The notes beneath the pieces are model-generated. The model ran no database searches, was not told the DNA's origin, and worked only from the letters and a program-made list of their open reading frames with translations. The translations under genes were made by a program, and so were the position numbers. DNA of 8,714 nt from JANWHF01 sp036276235 (GTDB taxonomy: Bacteria; Planctomycetota; Phycisphaerae; Tepidisphaerales; Tepidisphaeraceae), in contig DATBDZ010000191.1 in assembly GCA_036276235.1 (NCBI GenBank), positions 1-8,714 of the forward strand. The letters are read 5' to 3'. Each line of letters opens with the position of its first letter. Position 1 is the stretch's first letter. Positions 5,903 through 8,714 of this stretch are shown here, piece by piece.

Positions 5903-5931
5903 TTGACCGCTTTTTGATGCCCTGAGATAAT
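5903..5931 (+). promoter_or_regulatory. Extended -10 promoter for the large sigma factor
   Basis: TTGACC (5903-5908) and GATAAT (5926-5931) match the housekeeping -35 and -10 boxes at 5 of 6 bases each, with an optimal 17-bp spacer. A TG dinucleotide at 5923-5924 adds the extended -10 motif. Transcription would be expected to start near 5938-5939, essentially on the GTG start codon, so the mRNA is probably leaderless. This also supports the GTG start choice. Confidence 0.75.
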
Positions 5932-5938
5932 CCCTACA

Positions 5939-7591
5939 GTGCCGAAATATCGTGTTAACACCCTCGCGGCCTTGGCGCGCCAGATGGCGTTTACGCCCCT
6001 GGAGACGCGCGGCGTGCAGGTGTTGGCGGCCGAGGAGCTGCTCGCCGTCATCGATCCGAATAAAGCCTACCCGCTCGACTTTGTCATCTTTCGTATCACA
6101 GGTTATCGGCCCAAGCAGGTCGCCGAAGATTTGCTGACCGGGCTGGCGTTGCAGCATGACCTGGGCCTGCTCATCGAGCATGTGAGCGCGACGCTCGATG
6201 TGCGCGCCGCTGATCTCCCTGAGCCGGTGCTGGCGATCGAAGATGTCTGCGAGCGGTTTAACGTCACCAGCAAAACGATTCAGCGATGGCGGCGCAAGGG
6301 CCTTGCCGCGCGGCGGTTTATCTTTGCCGATAATCGTCGGCGCGTCGGGTTCCTGCTGACCAGCGTCGAGCGGTTCTTCGCGGCACATCAGGATCAGATG
6401 GGCGCGGCGATGAATCTCTCGCAGGTTCAGACCGCCGAGCATGAGCAGATCATCCGCCGCGCGCGGCATCTGGTTGAACAGTGCGATTGCTGCGAAAGCG
6501 AAATCTGCCGCCGCGTCGGTAAGAAGCTCAATCGTTCGCCGTCGGCGATTCTGCATATTCTCCGCAAGCATGATGCGGAGAACCCGACGCGGGCGATTTT
6601 GGCTGTCGCGCGCGAGCCGCTGAATGAAGAGCAGCGTGGCCGCATCGCGCGTGCATTTAAGCGCGGCATCAGCATCGGCGAGCTGGCGCAGCGCACCGGC
6701 CGGCGCACCACCGCACTCTATCGCGTCATCCTCGAAGAGCGGCTGGCGAAACTTGGCCGCCGCAAGACCCGGTTTATTGATGATCCGCTTTATCATCAGG
6801 ATGATGCGCGAAGTGCGATGGATGCGATCGTCGCGCAGGAAGATCTGATGGGCGATCCGCGGCCGGAGGAGAGCCGTGTGCCGCGCGATTTACCTCCGTA
6901 TCTGGCGGATCTATATCGCACGCCGCTACTGACGCCGGCGCGCGAGCGGGCGCTTTTCCTGAAATTCAATTTCCACAAGTTCCGGTTTGTCGAGGCGCGA
7001 ACGGAATTGGAGCCGCAATTCGCCCGTGCCCGCGATCTGGCGACGCTCGAGAATCATCTTCGCGAAGCGACCGAAACCAAGAACGACATCGTCCGCGCGA
7101 ACATGCGGCTGGTGGTGAGCGTCGCCCGCAAGCACCTCCGCCCCGGCATCTCGCTCACCGAGCTAATGAGCGAAGGCAGTCTGGTGCTGATGCGGGCGGT
7201 GGATAGCTTCGACGCCCATCGCGGCAACCGATTCAGCACCTATGCAACGTTCGCGCTGATGAAGGGCTTCGCCCGAACGGTGCCGCAGATCCTCGCGGCG
7301 CGGCGAGCCGTCGGCGTCGATGAAGCAGTCCTCGACGGTATTCCCGATCATCGCGCCGCGCGCACGCCCGATCATGTGGCCGACCGCGAGCAGGTGCGGC
7401 AACTTCTCTCCCGCCTCGACGACCGCGAGCGGGCGGTCGTGCTGGCGCATTATGGCCTGGCCAATCAGCAGTCCCCCGCCACCTTCGAGCAACTGGGCCA
7501 CCGATTTGGCCTCTCCCGCCAGCGCGTCCGTCAGATCGAACGCAACGCGATGGCGAAGCTGCGCGTCACCGCCAGCCAGATGCAGTCGTAA
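5939..7591 (+). CDS. Sigma-70 family factor with multi-HTH N-terminal extension
   Basis: This 550-residue protein starts at GTG 5939; the next in-frame ATG is 5984, but the promoter position favours GTG. The C-terminal half is sigma-70 like. Region 1.2-like sequence covers about 318-350 (LPPYLADLYRTPLLTPARER). Region 2 covers about 381-445, with NDIVRANMRLVVSVARKHL and GNRFSTYATFALMKGFAR. Region 4 covers about 487-543, including QRVRQIERNAMAKLR. Between regions 2 and 4 only about 40 residues remain, so region 3 is short or missing. The first 300 residues are unlike housekeeping sigma factors: a conserved-looking start (1-90), an excisionase/MerR-like HTH (about 97-149, VCERFNVTSKTIQRWRRKGL), and two more HTH-like segments (about 165-210 and 230-271). 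The extension may bind DNA or sense a signal. Planctomycetes have many unusual sigma factors; no target genes can be inferred. Confidence 0.85.
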   Translation: MPKYRVNTLAALARQMAFTPLETRGVQVLAAEELLAVIDPNKAYPLDFVIFRITGYRPKQVAEDLLTGLALQHDLGLLIEHVSATLDVRAADLPEPVLAIEDVCERFNVTSKTIQRWRRKGLAARRFIFADNRRRVGFLLTSVERFFAAHQDQMGAAMNLSQVQTAEHEQIIRRARHLVEQCDCCESEICRRVGKKLNRSPSAILHILRKHDAENPTRAILAVAREPLNEEQRGRIARAFKRGISIGELAQRTGRRTTALYRVILEERLAKLGRRKTRFIDDPLYHQDDARSAMDAIVAQEDLMGDPRPEESRVPRDLPPYLADLYRTPLLTPARERALFLKFNFHKFRFVEARTELEPQFARARDLATLENHLREATETKNDIVRANMRLVVSVARKHLRPGISLTELMSEGSLVLMRAVDSFDAHRGNRFSTYATFALMKGFARTVPQILAARRAVGVDEAVLDGIPDHRAARTPDHVADREQVRQLLSRLDDRERAVVLAHYGLANQQSPATFEQLGHRFGLSRQRVRQIERNAMAKLRVTASQMQS

Positions 7592-7600
7592 GCTGCGTTA

Positions 7601-7801
7601 ATGCTCAAACGCACTGACGCCAGGGAGGGATCGACCAGCTTTCCGCTGGCTTATGCCCGATCACACCCTGAGCAAGGTCCGACGAACTGGCTGTGGCTGA
7701 CATTGTTCTGCATTCTGGTTGCGGTGCTCCTTGTGCTGCTGGGGTACCTTGGGCTGGGCGTGGTCGGTGGTCCAATGGAATGGTTTTCACTGGCACATTA
7801 G
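7601..7801 (+). CDS. Small one-pass membrane protein
   Basis: This 66-residue predicted protein starts 9 nt after the sigma factor stop, so it could be co-transcribed. It has a polar N-terminus of about 29 residues, one strongly hydrophobic helix (about 30-56, WLWLTLFCILVAVLLVLLGY and on), and a short end. No Shine-Dalgarno is obvious and no family is recognised. A single long hydrophobic helix in the frame right after a sigma gene makes a real gene plausible but not certain. Confidence 0.5.
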   Translation: MLKRTDAREGSTSFPLAYARSHPEQGPTNWLWLTLFCILVAVLLVLLGYLGLGVVGGPMEWFSLAH

Positions 7802-7861
7802 GCGACGGGATCTCTCTTATACGTTGCGGATTTCGGTGGTGGTCAGTTCCGGGTGCCGCCG

Positions 7862-7941
7862 GTGTCACAGGTCGGCGTACTCGCAGACCTGTGCCTCCCG
7901 TGCGAACAGCACAGGTCTCGGAGTACCGCGACCTGTGGCAC
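7862..7941. repeat. Nested palindrome, CACAGGTC family
   Basis: Arms 7862-7894 and 7909-7941 (33 nt, 14-nt loop) pair at 28 of 33 positions. Each arm is also a hairpin by itself: CACAGGTC (7866-7873) with GACCTGTG (7886-7893), and CACAGGTC (7910-7917) with GACCTGTG (7930-7937). It lies between the small membrane protein gene and the convergent UdgX gene. It has no T-run on either strand, so it is not a classical terminator, though it may protect the 3' ends of both transcripts. Confidence 0.85.
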
Positions 7942-7982
7942 CCGGCGAGTGAATACGAACTGCCATCATCCCGGTTTTCAAA

Positions 7983-8636
7983 CTACTGCTCACTCAACTG
8001 CTTCGCGGCAACGCGCAGATCGCTCGCGAGATCGGCACGGGCTTTCTCGCGCATTTCATGATCTGGCATTCGCAAAATCGACGACGGATGAACGGTCGCA
8101 ATTACCGTTGACGCCCAGGTGGAATCTGAGATCGGCTTTCCCCGGCTTTTGGTGATGCGGAAGCTTGGGCCGAGCAGCGACTGCGCCGCCGTCGCGCCCA
8201 AACAGACGATCACGCGCGGCTCGATGACTTTAATCTCCGCCTCCAGCCACGGCCGGCATGCGGCGATTTCGCGCGACGACGGTTTGGAATGCAAACGTCG
8301 CGTCCCGCGCGGCTCCCATTTGAAATGCTTTACCGCATTGGTGACATACGCTTGCGAGCGATCGATGCCTGCCTGCTCCATCGCCTCATCGAGCACGCGG
8401 CCGGCGGGACCGACGAATGGCTTGCCCGCCTGATCCTCCTGATCGCCCGGCTGCTCGCCGACAAACATGACCTTCGCATCCGCCGGCCCTTCGCCGAAAA
8501 CAGTTTGCGTCGCGTTGCAATAAATTGGGCAGCCCTGGCATTTTCGTGCCGCCTTCACCAACTGCGGCAGCTCAAGCTTCGCCGGCAAAAAATCCGCGGC
8601 GGATGAGGTTGTCGGACAGGCGGGGGCTTTAGCCAT
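7983..8636 (-). CDS. udgX: UdgX-type uracil-DNA glycosylase
   Basis: This 217-residue protein belongs to the family 4/5-like uracil-DNA glycosylases and matches the UdgX branch. Members recognise uracil in DNA and, instead of releasing the abasic product, form a covalent bond to it through a histidine. Motif 1 is GEQPGDQEDQAGKPF (60-74). The UdgX-specific loop is TRRLHSKPS (112-120), with H116 at the position of the cross-linking histidine (KRRIH in Mycobacterium smegmatis UdgX, His109). Motif 2 is HPSSILR (183-189). Four cysteines suited to a 4Fe-4S cluster are C33, C36, C127 and C145. The length is normal and all key residues are present, so it looks functional. It is transcribed toward the sigma factor block and no operon partner is visible in the window. 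The ATG at 8636 lacks a clear Shine-Dalgarno. Confidence 0.93.
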   Translation of the reverse strand: MAKAPACPTTSSAADFLPAKLELPQLVKAARKCQGCPIYCNATQTVFGEGPADAKVMFVGEQPGDQEDQAGKPFVGPAGRVLDEAMEQAGIDRSQAYVTNAVKHFKWEPRGTRRLHSKPSSREIAACRPWLEAEIKVIEPRVIVCLGATAAQSLLGPSFRITKSRGKPISDSTWASTVIATVHPSSILRMPDHEMREKARADLASDLRVAAKQLSEQ

Positions 8637-8670
8637 GCAAGCCAGCGCCGCAAATGGTGTGCTCGGGGGA

Positions 8671-8693
8671 GGGTTCGGGGTTCAGGGTTCAGG
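8671..8693. repeat. GGGTTCA degenerate tandem repeat
   Basis: Three tandem units of about 7-8 nt (GGGTTCG, GGGTTCA, GGGTTCA) lie 35 nt upstream of the UdgX start codon. The same theme occurs in the 468-610 repeat region. Only one arm is visible here; a partner arm, if any, would lie outside the window. Confidence 0.5.
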
Positions 8694-8714
8694 AAAGCAC
8701 GAGACGGCGCTCGA

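Noticed and set aside
5894..6796. 300-codon minus-strand frame
   Set aside because: It lies antisense to the sigma factor, which has clear sigma regions and a promoter. The translation shows no recognisable domain.
7862..7941. Intrinsic terminator
   Set aside because: The stem is strong, but neither strand has a T-run after it.
7605..8061. Alternative frames around the 7862-7941 palindrome on both strands
   Set aside because: They read through the palindrome (CASRANSTG-like peptides) and conflict with the small membrane protein and UdgX genes.

Overview
The window looks like a chromosomal segment from a high-GC bacterium, probably a planctomycete and most likely of the Phycisphaerae. The clues are indirect. 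There is a secreted protein whose mature start reads AQTTQPD, a style common in that class. There is a long sigma factor with an N-terminal extension rich in helix-turn-helix (HTH) segments, an ECF sigma factor paired with a one-pass membrane protein, weak or absent Shine-Dalgarno signals at several starts, and many intergenic palindromic repeats. No rRNA, tRNA, complete insertion sequence or CRISPR array is visible, so the lineage call is inference.

Bases 1 to about 2000 hold no convincing gene. They are packed with hairpin-forming repeats of at least five unrelated sequence families, plus two diverged copies of an ~77-bp element. In several hairpins the arms are themselves degenerate short-period tandem repeats (period about 8 to 10 bp). 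The apparent reading frames here are translations of these repeats.

Bases 2003 to 4498 hold three co-directional plus-strand genes: an ECF-type sigma factor, an overlapping short single-pass membrane protein that may be its regulator, and, after a nested palindrome, a secreted 466-residue protein of unknown function. A strong hairpin terminator at 4528-4566 closes this block.

Bases 4563 to 5286 carry a minus-strand pair: a small charged protein of 96 residues and a nucleotidyltransferase-fold protein, overlapping by 68 nt in different frames. The arrangement resembles a toxin-antitoxin-type module. Divergent from it, at 5400-5804, is a small predicted lipoprotein.

Bases 5939 to 7591 encode a 550-residue sigma-70 family protein with sigma regions 1.2, 2 and 4 at its C-terminus and a 300-residue N-terminal extension containing several HTH-like segments. 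An extended -10 promoter lies directly against its GTG start, which predicts a leaderless mRNA. A small one-pass membrane protein follows 9 nt later. After a second nested palindrome (7862-7941), the minus-strand gene 7983-8636 encodes a UdgX-type uracil-DNA glycosylase with its family-defining histidine loop.

The most interesting non-coding signal is a pair of intergenic elements (2911-3020 and 7862-7941). They are unrelated in sequence but share one topology: two small hairpins whose arms can alternatively fold together into one long hairpin.
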